A stretch of DNA of 7,517 bases from Aquificales bacterium (GTDB lineage Bacteria; Aquificota; Aquificia; Aquificales; QOAS01), in NCBI GenBank assembly GCA_027035985.1, contig JALVTI010000096.1, forward strand, positions 1 through 7,517, read 5' to 3'. Made by a program: the position numbers and the translations under genes. Shown in pieces: positions 1 to 6,689 of this stretch. Within the stretch, counting starts at the first letter, position 1; the number at the start of each line of letters is the position of its first letter. The notes beneath the pieces are model-generated. The model was not told the DNA's origin. It worked only from the letters and a program-made list of their open reading frames with translations, and ran no database searches.

Positions 1-36
1 CATCTCAATGAGGTTTCCTAAATTTTTATCCCCGTT

Positions 37-858
37 ATGGAGGCGTTGAAGGTTAGACCTCCCGCAGTGGCGGGTATGTTTTATCCCGCCGATAGGAGGG
101 AATTGGAAAAACTTATGGATTACCTCTGTGGGGAACCCTATACGGGTGAAAAGATAAAGGCTAAGGCAGTTTTGGTTCCCCACGCCGGTTATATCTATAG
201 CGGAAAGACCGCCTGCGAGGTCTACAAGAGGATAGAAATTCCCGAACATGTGGTTATCCTGGGTCCCAACCATACCGGTATGGGCGCCCCCGTCTCGGTT
301 TACGACGGCGACGCTTGGGAAACCCCCTTCGGAATTGTTGAAATAGACAGGGAGATAAGGGATAAGCTTCTCCAGTTTTACGGCTTCGAGCCGGACGAGG
401 AAGCCCACAAATTTGAACACTCGTTGGAGGTTCAAGTTCCATTCCTTCAGAAATTTGCCGAAAGACCTTTCAAGATTACCCCCATAGTTTTGAGTCTACT
501 CCGCTACGAGGACGCCCTATACGTAGCCCGTCAGATGGCGAAGGTGTTGAGGGACTACGCAGACAACGTTTTAATCGTAATAAGCTCCGATATGTCCCAC
601 TACATACCCGCCGAGAAGGCGGCGGAGCTCGACAGGTTGGCTATAGAGTGTATGGAAAAGCTCGACACCGCCTGCCTCTACGAGAGGGTGTTCCGCTACA
701 ACATATCTATGTGCGGCGTAATACCCGCAGTGGTCGGTATAGAGGTGGCTAAGGAGCTGGGAGCTACAAAGGGTATGCTGGTCGACTACACCAACAGCGG
801 TGATGTAACCGGAGATTACAGCAGCGTGGTAGCCTATGCGGGAATGATATTTGTATAG
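37..858 (+). CDS. amrB: MEMO family protein (AmmeMemoRadiSam system protein B)
   Basis: The 273-residue protein is full length for the MEMO family, whose fold resembles class III extradiol dioxygenases. The N-terminal signature KVRPPAVAGMFYPAD is at residues 5-19, VPHAGYIYSG at 47-56, GPNHTG at 76-81, EHSLEVQVPFL at 127-137, SSDMSHY at 183-189 and YTNSGDVTGD at 251-260. By analogy with human MEMO1, H49, H79 and probably C226 (in MCG) would form the metal site. The cellular function of bacterial members is not established; many are encoded with an AMMECR1-domain protein and a radical SAM protein, neither of which is in this window. The start is fixed by the conserved N-terminus. No Shine-Dalgarno sequence precedes it; an AT-rich TTTTTAT ends about seven bases before the ATG, so a very short leader is possible. 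A terminator follows at once. Family assignment is secure, function is not. Confidence 0.95.
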   Translation: MEALKVRPPAVAGMFYPADRRELEKLMDYLCGEPYTGEKIKAKAVLVPHAGYIYSGKTACEVYKRIEIPEHVVILGPNHTGMGAPVSVYDGDAWETPFGIVEIDREIRDKLLQFYGFEPDEEAHKFEHSLEVQVPFLQKFAERPFKITPIVLSLLRYEDALYVARQMAKVLRDYADNVLIVISSDMSHYIPAEKAAELDRLAIECMEKLDTACLYERVFRYNISMCGVIPAVVGIEVAKELGATKGMLVDYTNSGDVTGDYSSVVAYAGMIFV

Positions 859-865
859 TCCAATC

Positions 866-896
866 CCCGCGCTCCGCGCGGGCTTTAACTTTTTTA
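866..896 (+). terminator. intrinsic terminator after the MEMO gene
   Basis: A perfect 7-bp GC-only stem (CCCGCGC at 866-872, GCGCGGG at 876-882) closes a three-base loop TCC. It is followed by CTTTAAC and a run of six T at 890-895. It begins eight bases after the MEMO stop codon and ends about eight bases before the next ATG at 904. It should therefore separate the two + strand genes, or act as an attenuator of the second one. Confidence 0.75.
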
Positions 897-903
897 TAGA
901 GTT

Positions 904-1395
904 ATGGAGGAGGCCCGTTTCCTAGCCGAGTGGCACCTGCAGAGGGTGGCGAGGTGGCTTACCCTCTTCGGCTATCCCACCGAGGTAGTTCCCAAACTCA
1001 CAAAGGGGGATATTTACCGGTGCGCCTCCGGTAGGTGCAAAATTCTGACGACCTCCCGCCGCTGGGAGAAAACCTTCAAAAACCTAAAGGTGGATTATCT
1101 AATCCTACCCAACACGGAGGATTGGATTACCCAACTCTGCATGGTTTTGAGGCATTTCAACCTAAAACCCCGTTTGGAGCTAAATTACTGCCCCCACTGT
1201 TTGGGGAAACTGAAACCGGTCTCCCCCGAAAAGGTGAGGGATAAGGTTCCCTACTACTCCTACAAGTGCGGGAAGAATTTCACCATTTGTCCCGATTGCG
1301 GTCGGGTCTATTGGGAGGGCGGACACAAGAGGCTGATGGACAAAACCCTTTTGAGGATAAGGGAGAGGTGCAAAGACCTCTTTGGGGAACTCTAG
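904..1395 (+). CDS. Mut7-C RNase-domain protein with C-terminal zinc ribbon
   Basis: The 163-residue protein has the two-part layout of small bacterial and archaeal Mut7-C proteins. A PIN-like domain (about residues 4-90) contains FLAEWHLQRVARWLTLFGY (6-24), which matches the family pattern FxxDxxLGRLARWLRxLGYD. A zinc ribbon follows, with CPHC at 96-99 and CPDCG at 129-133. The family is predicted to be an RNase related to the C-terminus of nematode MUT-7. Three usual acidic positions look altered here: Asp to Glu8, the Asp after GY to Pro25, and the Asp of TRD to Arg52 in TSRR; catalysis may be weakened or lost. Only eight bases separate the upstream terminator from the ATG, and there is no Shine-Dalgarno sequence before it. 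The stop overlaps that of the opposing DedA gene by two bases. Family call is good; activity is uncertain. Confidence 0.85.
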   Translation: MEEARFLAEWHLQRVARWLTLFGYPTEVVPKLTKGDIYRCASGRCKILTTSRRWEKTFKNLKVDYLILPNTEDWITQLCMVLRHFNLKPRLELNYCPHCLGKLKPVSPEKVRDKVPYYSYKCGKNFTICPDCGRVYWEGGHKRLMDKTLLRIRERCKDLFGEL

Positions 1396-1892
1396 CCTCT
1401 GCCGTTTCCCCTTTCGGAGAAGATGTTTATTCCGAGTTGCACCAAGAGGGTGAAACCGAAAATCCTCATCCCCCTCCCGAGGATGTGACCGAGTATATAC
1501 CTCTTGAAGTCCATTTGAAATATCCCACCTAGCCAGCAGACCAGCTTGTAGGGTTCGCCTATCACCACCGCCCAAAAGCCGTAGCGGTTGAAGAGCGCCT
1601 CCCCCTTTAGGTAGAGTTTCTCCCCCAAAATCCTCTTTCCCCAGTGGGAGCCGAGATATTTGCCGAGGTAGTAGGTGAACACCGCGCCGAGGATGTTGCC
1701 AACGAAAGCAACGACCGCCGCAATCCAAATGTTTAACCCGAAGTAGTGGGCGCCCGCTATGAATATGTAGGGGACTATAGGGTTTATAAAGGCTTCGGTA
1801 AAGGAGATAACGAAAAGGGCGAAGTAGCCGTAATGTTTAACGAACTCCTTTGTCAGCTCGACCCACTCGGGGGGTATGAGACCTTCCAACAT
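1392..1892 (-). CDS. DedA/YqaA-like (VTT domain) integral membrane protein
   Basis: The 166-residue protein has about four hydrophobic segments, near residues 22-50, 54-80, 104-125 and 138-158. The family features visible are E33 with the re-entrant-loop-like stretch AFINPIVP (34-41), the glycine series GNILGAVFTYYLGKYLG (65-81), and PYKLVCWLGGIFQMDFKRY (114-132), which aligns with the PYK-x-AAG-x-F-x-M pattern of YqaA-type DedA proteins. GRGMRIF (139-145) matches the conserved GRGxRFF. Family members are inner-membrane proteins linked to lipid scrambling, undecaprenyl-phosphate recycling and envelope stress; the substrate cannot be told here. The gene starts seven bases after the purF stop and lacks a well-spaced ribosome site (GGAGGT lies about 20 bases upstream, inside purF), so translational coupling to purF is likely. 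At 166 residues it is shorter than classical DedA proteins of about 200, but appears complete. Confidence 0.87.
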   Translation of the reverse strand: MLEGLIPPEWVELTKEFVKHYGYFALFVISFTEAFINPIVPYIFIAGAHYFGLNIWIAAVVAFVGNILGAVFTYYLGKYLGSHWGKRILGEKLYLKGEALFNRYGFWAVVIGEPYKLVCWLGGIFQMDFKRYILGHILGRGMRIFGFTLLVQLGINIFSERGNGRG

Positions 1893-1899
1893 TAACGGT

Positions 1900-3291
1900 C
1901 TATGTTAAGTCCACCTCCGTCGGGTAGTCCCCGGTAAAGCAGGCGGTGCAGTAGGTTTTAGCCCCACCTTTGACAGCCCTAAGCATCCCCTCCACCGATA
2001 GGTAGTGGAGTCCGTCGGCACCTATCTGCTCCCTTATACCCTCTATGTCGTAGCGGTTGGCGATTAGCTCCTCCCGGGTGGGTATATCTATCCCGTAGAA
2101 GCAGGGGAATTTGACCGGCGGCGACGCTATCAGCACGTGAACCTCCTTCGCCCCCGCGCGCCTTAGCATCTTCACTATGCGGCGGGAGGTCGTTCCCCTC
2201 ACGAGGGAATCGTCTATTATCGCAACCCTCTTTCCGTTTAGAACCGGTTTGACCGGCGATAACTTCATTAGGACTTTCAAATTCCTAAGCTCCTGAGTGG
2301 GTTCTATAAAACTCCTCCCCACGTAGTGGTTTCTAATTAATCCCAACTCCATGGGGATACCGCTCTCCTCGGAAAACCCTATGGTGGGAACTATACCGCT
2401 GTCGGGAACGGGGATAACCACGTCGACGTCCAGCTTGCCCTTTAGCTCCCTCGCCAGCTCCCTGCCGAGGCGTTTCCTAACCTCGTAGACCCAATCTCCG
2501 AAGATGTAGCTGTCGGGTCTGGCGAAGTAGATAAACTCGAATATGCAAAACGCCTTCCTCTCCCTATCCCCGAAGGGGAAGTAGCTCCTTATCCCGTCCC
2601 TATCGACGACCACCACCTCGCCCGGCTTTAGCTCCCTTTTGAACTCCGCCCCGACTATGTCGAAGGCTACGCTCTCGGAGGAGAAGAACCAGCTCTCCCC
2701 GTGCCTGCCTATCTCGAGCGGTCTAAAGCCCAGGGGGTCACGGGCGGCAATAATCCTGTCCTTTAGCAGTAGCAGTATGCTGTAAGCCCCCTCAACCTTT
2801 CGGAGGGCGTCGAAGAGGTGGGGCAGAAACTCCCTATCGTTGGGGTGGAGGGATAGCCCTTCGGGAACCCAACCTTCGGAAACGTCTATTAGATGAACGA
2901 AGACCTCGGTGTCGGAGGTGTACTTAAAGACCGCCCCGCCGTCGGAAAGCTCCTTCCGCAGTATCTTGTAGTTTGTCAAATTCCCGTTGTGGGCGATGGC
3001 AAATTCTCCCTTCGAGGTTTTAGCCAAGATGGGTTGGGCGTTGGTTCCCCCGATATCGCCGGCGGTCGAATAGCGAACGTGCCCTATAGCCGCGCTCCCC
3101 TTCAGCCTTTCCAAATCCTCCTTGCGGAGAGCCTCCAAAACCAATCCCTGCTTTTTGACCAGATAGAAATTTTCGCCGTCGGTGGAGCAAATGCCGGCGC
3201 TTTCCTGTCCCCGATGTTGGAGTGTGTAGAGTCCCCAATAGGTGTGAAGGGATGCGTTTTCGACGTTAAAAGCTCCAAATATACCGCACAT
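1900..3291 (-). CDS. purF: amidophosphoribosyltransferase (glutamine PRPP amidotransferase)
   Basis: PurF makes 5-phosphoribosylamine from PRPP and glutamine, the first committed step of purine synthesis. The 463 residues hold an N-terminal Ntn glutaminase domain (Cys2 nucleophile in MCGIFGAF; LQHRGQESAGI 24-34; GHVRYSTAG 70-78; HNGNLTN 101-107; SDTEV 126-130) and a C-terminal phosphoribosyltransferase domain with the PRPP motif VAIIDDSLVRGTTS (356-369). Four cysteines, C249, C397, C448 and C451 (YCTAC), match the [4Fe-4S] ligand pattern of the B. subtilis-type enzyme. Unlike that enzyme there is no propeptide: an in-frame TAA directly precedes the ATG, so the nucleophile follows Met1 and needs only Met removal. 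No Shine-Dalgarno sequence is visible. It lies 65 bases after the DUF262 gene and 7 bases before the DedA gene. Identity is certain. Confidence 0.98.
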   Translation of the reverse strand: MCGIFGAFNVENASLHTYWGLYTLQHRGQESAGICSTDGENFYLVKKQGLVLEALRKEDLERLKGSAAIGHVRYSTAGDIGGTNAQPILAKTSKGEFAIAHNGNLTNYKILRKELSDGGAVFKYTSDTEVFVHLIDVSEGWVPEGLSLHPNDREFLPHLFDALRKVEGAYSILLLLKDRIIAARDPLGFRPLEIGRHGESWFFSSESVAFDIVGAEFKRELKPGEVVVVDRDGIRSYFPFGDRERKAFCIFEFIYFARPDSYIFGDWVYEVRKRLGRELARELKGKLDVDVVIPVPDSGIVPTIGFSEESGIPMELGLIRNHYVGRSFIEPTQELRNLKVLMKLSPVKPVLNGKRVAIIDDSLVRGTTSRRIVKMLRRAGAKEVHVLIASPPVKFPCFYGIDIPTREELIANRYDIEGIREQIGADGLHYLSVEGMLRAVKGGAKTYCTACFTGDYPTEVDLT

Positions 3292-3356
3292 TTAAAGGAT
3301 TACTATTTAATCGAGGCTACAAAACCGAAAGGAGGAGAGGAAAAGAAATTAAAACC

Positions 3357-4343
3357 CTACATAGGGAAGTATTTGGAAATTATTTCCATCCTTTCCCTCA
3401 AGGTGTTCGGTTTCTGCTTATTTCTAACCTGCATGTGTTGTATCCATTCGGAGGACTTTCTGAGGGCTTCCACCCTGTCCCTACCCTCCCTTATCCAATA
3501 ATCGGTGGGCGAGAGTTTTTTCCTTTCCGAATCCACCAATAGGAAGGCGACAACATCACTCCAATAGGGGGCTTTCGCTATATCTATTCCCAACTCCTGT
3601 AGGAGTTCGACAAATTCCAGAACCCTTTCCAGTAGATTTTCCAACTCTTCCGCCGAAAGGTTGTTAAAGGTTTCTTTCAACCAGCGGTAGAGCCACTCGT
3701 AGTACCTCTTAAAGTTGAAATACTCGTCTTTTATACCCCTCTTTAGGAGGGTATAACCCGCCAAAACCCTTGCAAGTATTCCAAATCCCTTTAACCTGCG
3801 GGTGGAGAGTTTATCCCCGTATTCCCTTAAGAGGGGTGTTTTCTCCCTATCGTAGGTGAGAATCATTAAAAGTTCCTGTTGGTTTAGGGGAGTGGGTTTG
3901 TAGTTGATACGGGTAAATATTTCCTTTGCAATTTCAAAGCCCTCAACACCGGTGTAAACTATCGCCCCCAATTCGGAGGAGAGCAATTTCCCTTTCCACT
4001 CGTCGGGTAATTCTTCAAAAGATTTCCCTTCCAAAATTTCGGTCAATTCCTCGTCTATATGGGTTAAGGTGGAATCGAGATTTATCTTGTATTCACCCCC
4101 TATAAAGTCGGCTACCGAAGAGAGCCTTTGCAGACCATCGAGCAGTAAATATTTGCCGCTTTCATTCTCCACCAATACCAAGTCGGGTAAACCTATAGTA
4201 AGCAGGGAGTATATAGCCTCCGACTGCTTTTTTCTATTCCAAACCTTTCCCCGCTGAAAGCGGGGGACTTCTATTTCTCCTCTCCTTACCTTATTCAAAA
4301 TTGTTTCGACGTCCCACTGAACACGCCTGCGCTTTAGTGCCAT
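3357..4343 (-). CDS. stand-alone DUF262 (GmrS-like, ParB/sulfiredoxin-fold) protein
   Basis: The 328-residue protein starts with a DUF262 domain. EVPRFQRGKVWNRKKQSEAI (25-44) matches the P-x-[FY]-QR-x-x-VW signature, LLLDGLQRLSSV (66-77) matches the DGxQR nucleotide-binding/catalytic motif, and IFTRINYKPTPLNQQELLM (142-160) matches the later FxRxN-x-LxxQEL motif. The rest is helical and Lys/Glu/Arg-rich, with no HNH (DUF1524) nuclease motif that I can find. In GmrSD type IV restriction enzymes this domain supplies NTP hydrolysis; stand-alone copies are often in defence islands or uncharacterised. Here it lies between rny and purF, which is unexpected. Hand counts gave about 43% GC over 3901-4080, against 63% at 2401-2460 and 50% at 2521-2580 in purF, hinting at acquisition. 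No Shine-Dalgarno sequence; TATAAA lies 12 bases before the ATG. The ATG is the first in frame after a stop. Function unknown. Confidence 0.87.
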   Translation of the reverse strand: MALKRRRVQWDVETILNKVRRGEIEVPRFQRGKVWNRKKQSEAIYSLLTIGLPDLVLVENESGKYLLLDGLQRLSSVADFIGGEYKINLDSTLTHIDEELTEILEGKSFEELPDEWKGKLLSSELGAIVYTGVEGFEIAKEIFTRINYKPTPLNQQELLMILTYDREKTPLLREYGDKLSTRRLKGFGILARVLAGYTLLKRGIKDEYFNFKRYYEWLYRWLKETFNNLSAEELENLLERVLEFVELLQELGIDIAKAPYWSDVVAFLLVDSERKKLSPTDYWIREGRDRVEALRKSSEWIQHMQVRNKQKPNTLRERMEIISKYFPM

Positions 4344-4395
4344 TTCATAAAAAATTTATAGAAGAAAGGACTAAAGAAACCTTCCGGTGGAAAAA

Positions 4396-6102
4396 TTACT
4401 TGGCGTACTCCACGTATCGGGTCTCCCTTATAACGGTCACCTTTATTTGGGCGGGGAAATCTATCTCCTCCTCGAGTCGTTTTGCAATCTCTTTAGCCAT
4501 TAAAAGGGCTTCCTCTTCGCCCACCTCTTCGGGGTTGACTATTACCCTAACCTCCCTACCGGCTTGAATGGCATAGGCGTTTTGAACACCTTTAAAGGAT
4601 TTGACGATTTCCTCTATCTTCTCAAGGCGTTTTATGTATTTCTCGAGCGTTTCCCTACGGGCTCCCGGTCGGGCGGCGGAAATCTTGTCGGCTATGCAGA
4701 CCAGCACAACCTCGGGGTATCTCGGCTCCTCCTCCTCGTGGTGGGCGAAGATTGCATTTATAACGTAGTCGGGTTCGCCGTAGCGTTTTACCAACTCCGC
4801 GCCCGCCTTGGTATGGCTTTCGCCCAGCTCGTGGCTTACCGCCTTACCTATGTCGTGGAGGAGCCCCGCACGGATAGCCTTTTTGACGTCCAGACCCAAT
4901 TCCGCCGCCAGCATACCGGCTATGGCGGCGACCTCCTTGCTGTGGTTTAAGACATTTTGAGTGTAGGAAGTCCTGTAAAAGAGCTTACCGAGGTAGTAGT
5001 GCAGGTCGGGGTGGATATCGTAAAGTTCAAACTCCTGACATACATCCTCGCCGAGTTTTTTGAGCTTCTCGTTGAACTCCCTCTTAACCTCCTCGACTGT
5101 CTTCTCTATGCTGGCGGGGTGGATACGTCCGTCGGCGATGAGCCTCTCGAGGGCTTCTTTGGCTATCTCCCTTCTGAGCGGGTCAAAGGAGGAGAGGGTT
5201 ACCGTATCGGGCGTGTCGTCTATTATCACATCGACACCCGTTAGCTGTTCGAAGGTTCTTATGTTTCTCCCCTCCCTACCGATGATGCGACCCTTAAACT
5301 CGTTGGAGGGTAGCTGAACGGTGGTGGTCATGAAGTGAACCGATGCCTCGGGGGCGAGGCGCTGAACCGCCGTTAGCAGTATATCCCTCGCGCGGGTCTT
5401 AGCCTGTTCCTTAAATTCCTCTTCGAGTTCTTTCAGTTTCTTCGCTATCTCCTTGCGTTCCTTCTCCTCCAATACCTTGAAGAGTTCACTTTTAGCCTCT
5501 TCATAGGAGAGATTGGATATTTCAAGGAGCTTCTGCAGTTGCTCCTCTTTAACCTTTTCCACCTCTTGGAGTTTTTTCTTTATAGTTTCCTCCAATTTGT
5601 GGACTTCCTTCTCCTTCTCCAACAGTTGGCGCTCCAGTTCCTGAAGCTCCTTATAGCGTTTGAAGAGCTCTTCCTCCCTCCCCTCGAGGTTAGCCCATTT
5701 CCTGTCCAAAACCTCCGAGCGTTCCTTTAATTTCTCCTCCTCCTCCTTTAGGGAGGTCTCCCGCTTTGAGAGCTCTTCCCTTTTTAGTTCCAATTCCAGT
5801 TTTAACCTTTCGAGGTTTCTCTTTTCCTCCTCCAACTTTTGGAAGAGCTCTTTTAATTCCTCTTCCTTTTTGCGCTTTATCTCCTCCTCCAGGCGGAGTT
5901 TGAGCCTCTCCAATTCCTCCTTAAGGCGGGTTTCGTAGAGTTTCTCCCACTTTTTCTTTTCCTCCTCCAGAAAGGCGTTAAACTCCTCCTCCGCCTCCAA
6001 ACGGGCGCGGTCTACCAGTTTTTGAACTTTTCTCTCCGAATATAGGTATCCCGCCGCCCCTCCGAGCGCGGCGGTAAATAGCGCGAAAACCACTTCGAGC
6101 AT
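4396..6102 (-). CDS. rny: ribonuclease Y
   Basis: RNase Y is a membrane-anchored endoribonuclease that starts mRNA decay in many bacteria lacking RNase E. The 568 residues show the full layout: an N-terminal membrane helix (about 3-21), a long Glu/Lys/Leu coiled coil (about 25-238), a KH RNA-binding domain with GRIIGREGRN (271-280), and an HD metal-dependent phosphodiesterase domain (about 380-500) with H387, HDIGK at 416-420, H454-H455 and D472 in CIADKIS. It is somewhat longer than the 520-residue B. subtilis enzyme, mostly through the coiled coil. AGGAGG (6114-6109) lies six bases before the ATG, inside the end of the cyclo-ligase gene, whose stop is only two bases upstream; the two are clearly co-transcribed and probably translationally coupled. 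The hydrophobic N-terminus right after the Met supports this start. Confidence 0.98.
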   Translation of the reverse strand: MLEVVFALFTAALGGAAGYLYSERKVQKLVDRARLEAEEEFNAFLEEEKKKWEKLYETRLKEELERLKLRLEEEIKRKKEEELKELFQKLEEEKRNLERLKLELELKREELSKRETSLKEEEEKLKERSEVLDRKWANLEGREEELFKRYKELQELERQLLEKEKEVHKLEETIKKKLQEVEKVKEEQLQKLLEISNLSYEEAKSELFKVLEEKERKEIAKKLKELEEEFKEQAKTRARDILLTAVQRLAPEASVHFMTTTVQLPSNEFKGRIIGREGRNIRTFEQLTGVDVIIDDTPDTVTLSSFDPLRREIAKEALERLIADGRIHPASIEKTVEEVKREFNEKLKKLGEDVCQEFELYDIHPDLHYYLGKLFYRTSYTQNVLNHSKEVAAIAGMLAAELGLDVKKAIRAGLLHDIGKAVSHELGESHTKAGAELVKRYGEPDYVINAIFAHHEEEEPRYPEVVLVCIADKISAARPGARRETLEKYIKRLEKIEEIVKSFKGVQNAYAIQAGREVRVIVNPEEVGEEEALLMAKEIAKRLEEEIDFPAQIKVTVIRETRYVEYAK

Positions 6103-6104
6103 CT

Positions 6105-6674
6105 CTAACCTCCTCTTTCGAAAATGCCGCTTGGGGTAACTATCAGGTCTAGGGGAATGTCGTGCTCCTCACAGGGAACGTTTTCGACCAGCTGAAAGTC
6201 GTAGGCGACGCCGACTTTTACACCCTTAACGCGGGGGAGAAAGCGGTCGTAAAAACCCTTTCCCATTCCGAGGCGACACCCCCTTTTGTCGAAGGCTACC
6301 CCCGGAACGGTTACGAAGTCTATTTTTTCCGGTTTGAAAATCCTACCCCCCGCCGGTTCGGGGATACCGAAGCCCCCCTTTACAAGGGGTGTCCCTTCCG
6401 CCAGTTCGACCGCCAGCATATCGCCGTCGCGGGTGACTTTCGGGAGTAACAAAACCTTTTGGGGGTCTCTTAAGACCTCCTCAAAGAGGGGTCTTAGGTC
6501 TATTTCTCCCCTTACGGGGTAGTAGAGCATAACCGTTTTTGCCCTTTTAAAGGATGAAAGTTCCTTTATCCTCTCACACACCTTTAGGGAAGCCTCCCTT
6601 ATCTCTTCCTCGCTTAGGGATTTTCTCTTTTGAAGCATTTCCCTTCGGAGTGTCTCCTTTTCCCTTCCGACCAT
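6105..6674 (-). CDS. fau: 5-formyltetrahydrofolate cyclo-ligase
   Basis: The enzyme uses ATP to turn 5-formyl-THF into 5,10-methenyl-THF, returning stored folate to the one-carbon pool that feeds purine synthesis. The 189 residues are the usual family length. Visible motifs are the N-terminal basic helix LRREMLQKRKSLSEEEI (9-25), YYPVRGEIDLRPL (51-63), VPGVAFDKRGCRLGMGKG (123-140) running into the conserved FYDRFL (141-146), and EHDIPLDLIVT (170-180). GGGAG (6688-6684) lies nine bases before the ATG. The gene starts about 16 bases after the 3' end of the 6S RNA candidate, matching the E. coli ssrS-ygfA arrangement, and is followed two bases later by rny. Also called ygfA or MTHFS. Confidence 0.96.
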   Translation of the reverse strand: MVGREKETLRREMLQKRKSLSEEEIREASLKVCERIKELSSFKRAKTVMLYYPVRGEIDLRPLFEEVLRDPQKVLLLPKVTRDGDMLAVELAEGTPLVKGGFGIPEPAGGRIFKPEKIDFVTVPGVAFDKRGCRLGMGKGFYDRFLPRVKGVKVGVAYDFQLVENVPCEEHDIPLDLIVTPSGIFERGG

Positions 6675-6689
6675 GGTGGGTTTCTCCCT

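Noticed and set aside
1180..1728. - strand ORF of 182 codons over the Mut7-C/DedA junction
   Set aside because: It overlaps two genes with clear family motifs, and its Gly/Leu/Arg-rich translation has no domain character.
3331..3340. SD-like GGAGGAGAGG on the + strand between purF and DUF262
   Set aside because: It points away from both genes and no supported + strand start follows; it is the complement of a pyrimidine-rich spacer.
2893..3501. Long + strand ORF of 202 codons across purF, the gap and DUF262
   Set aside because: It is antisense to two well-supported genes, and its product shows no recognisable domain.
5539..5938. Leucine- and serine-rich + strand ORFs that look like membrane or low-complexity proteins
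   Set aside because: They are antisense shadows of the Glu/Lys-rich coiled coil of RNase Y.
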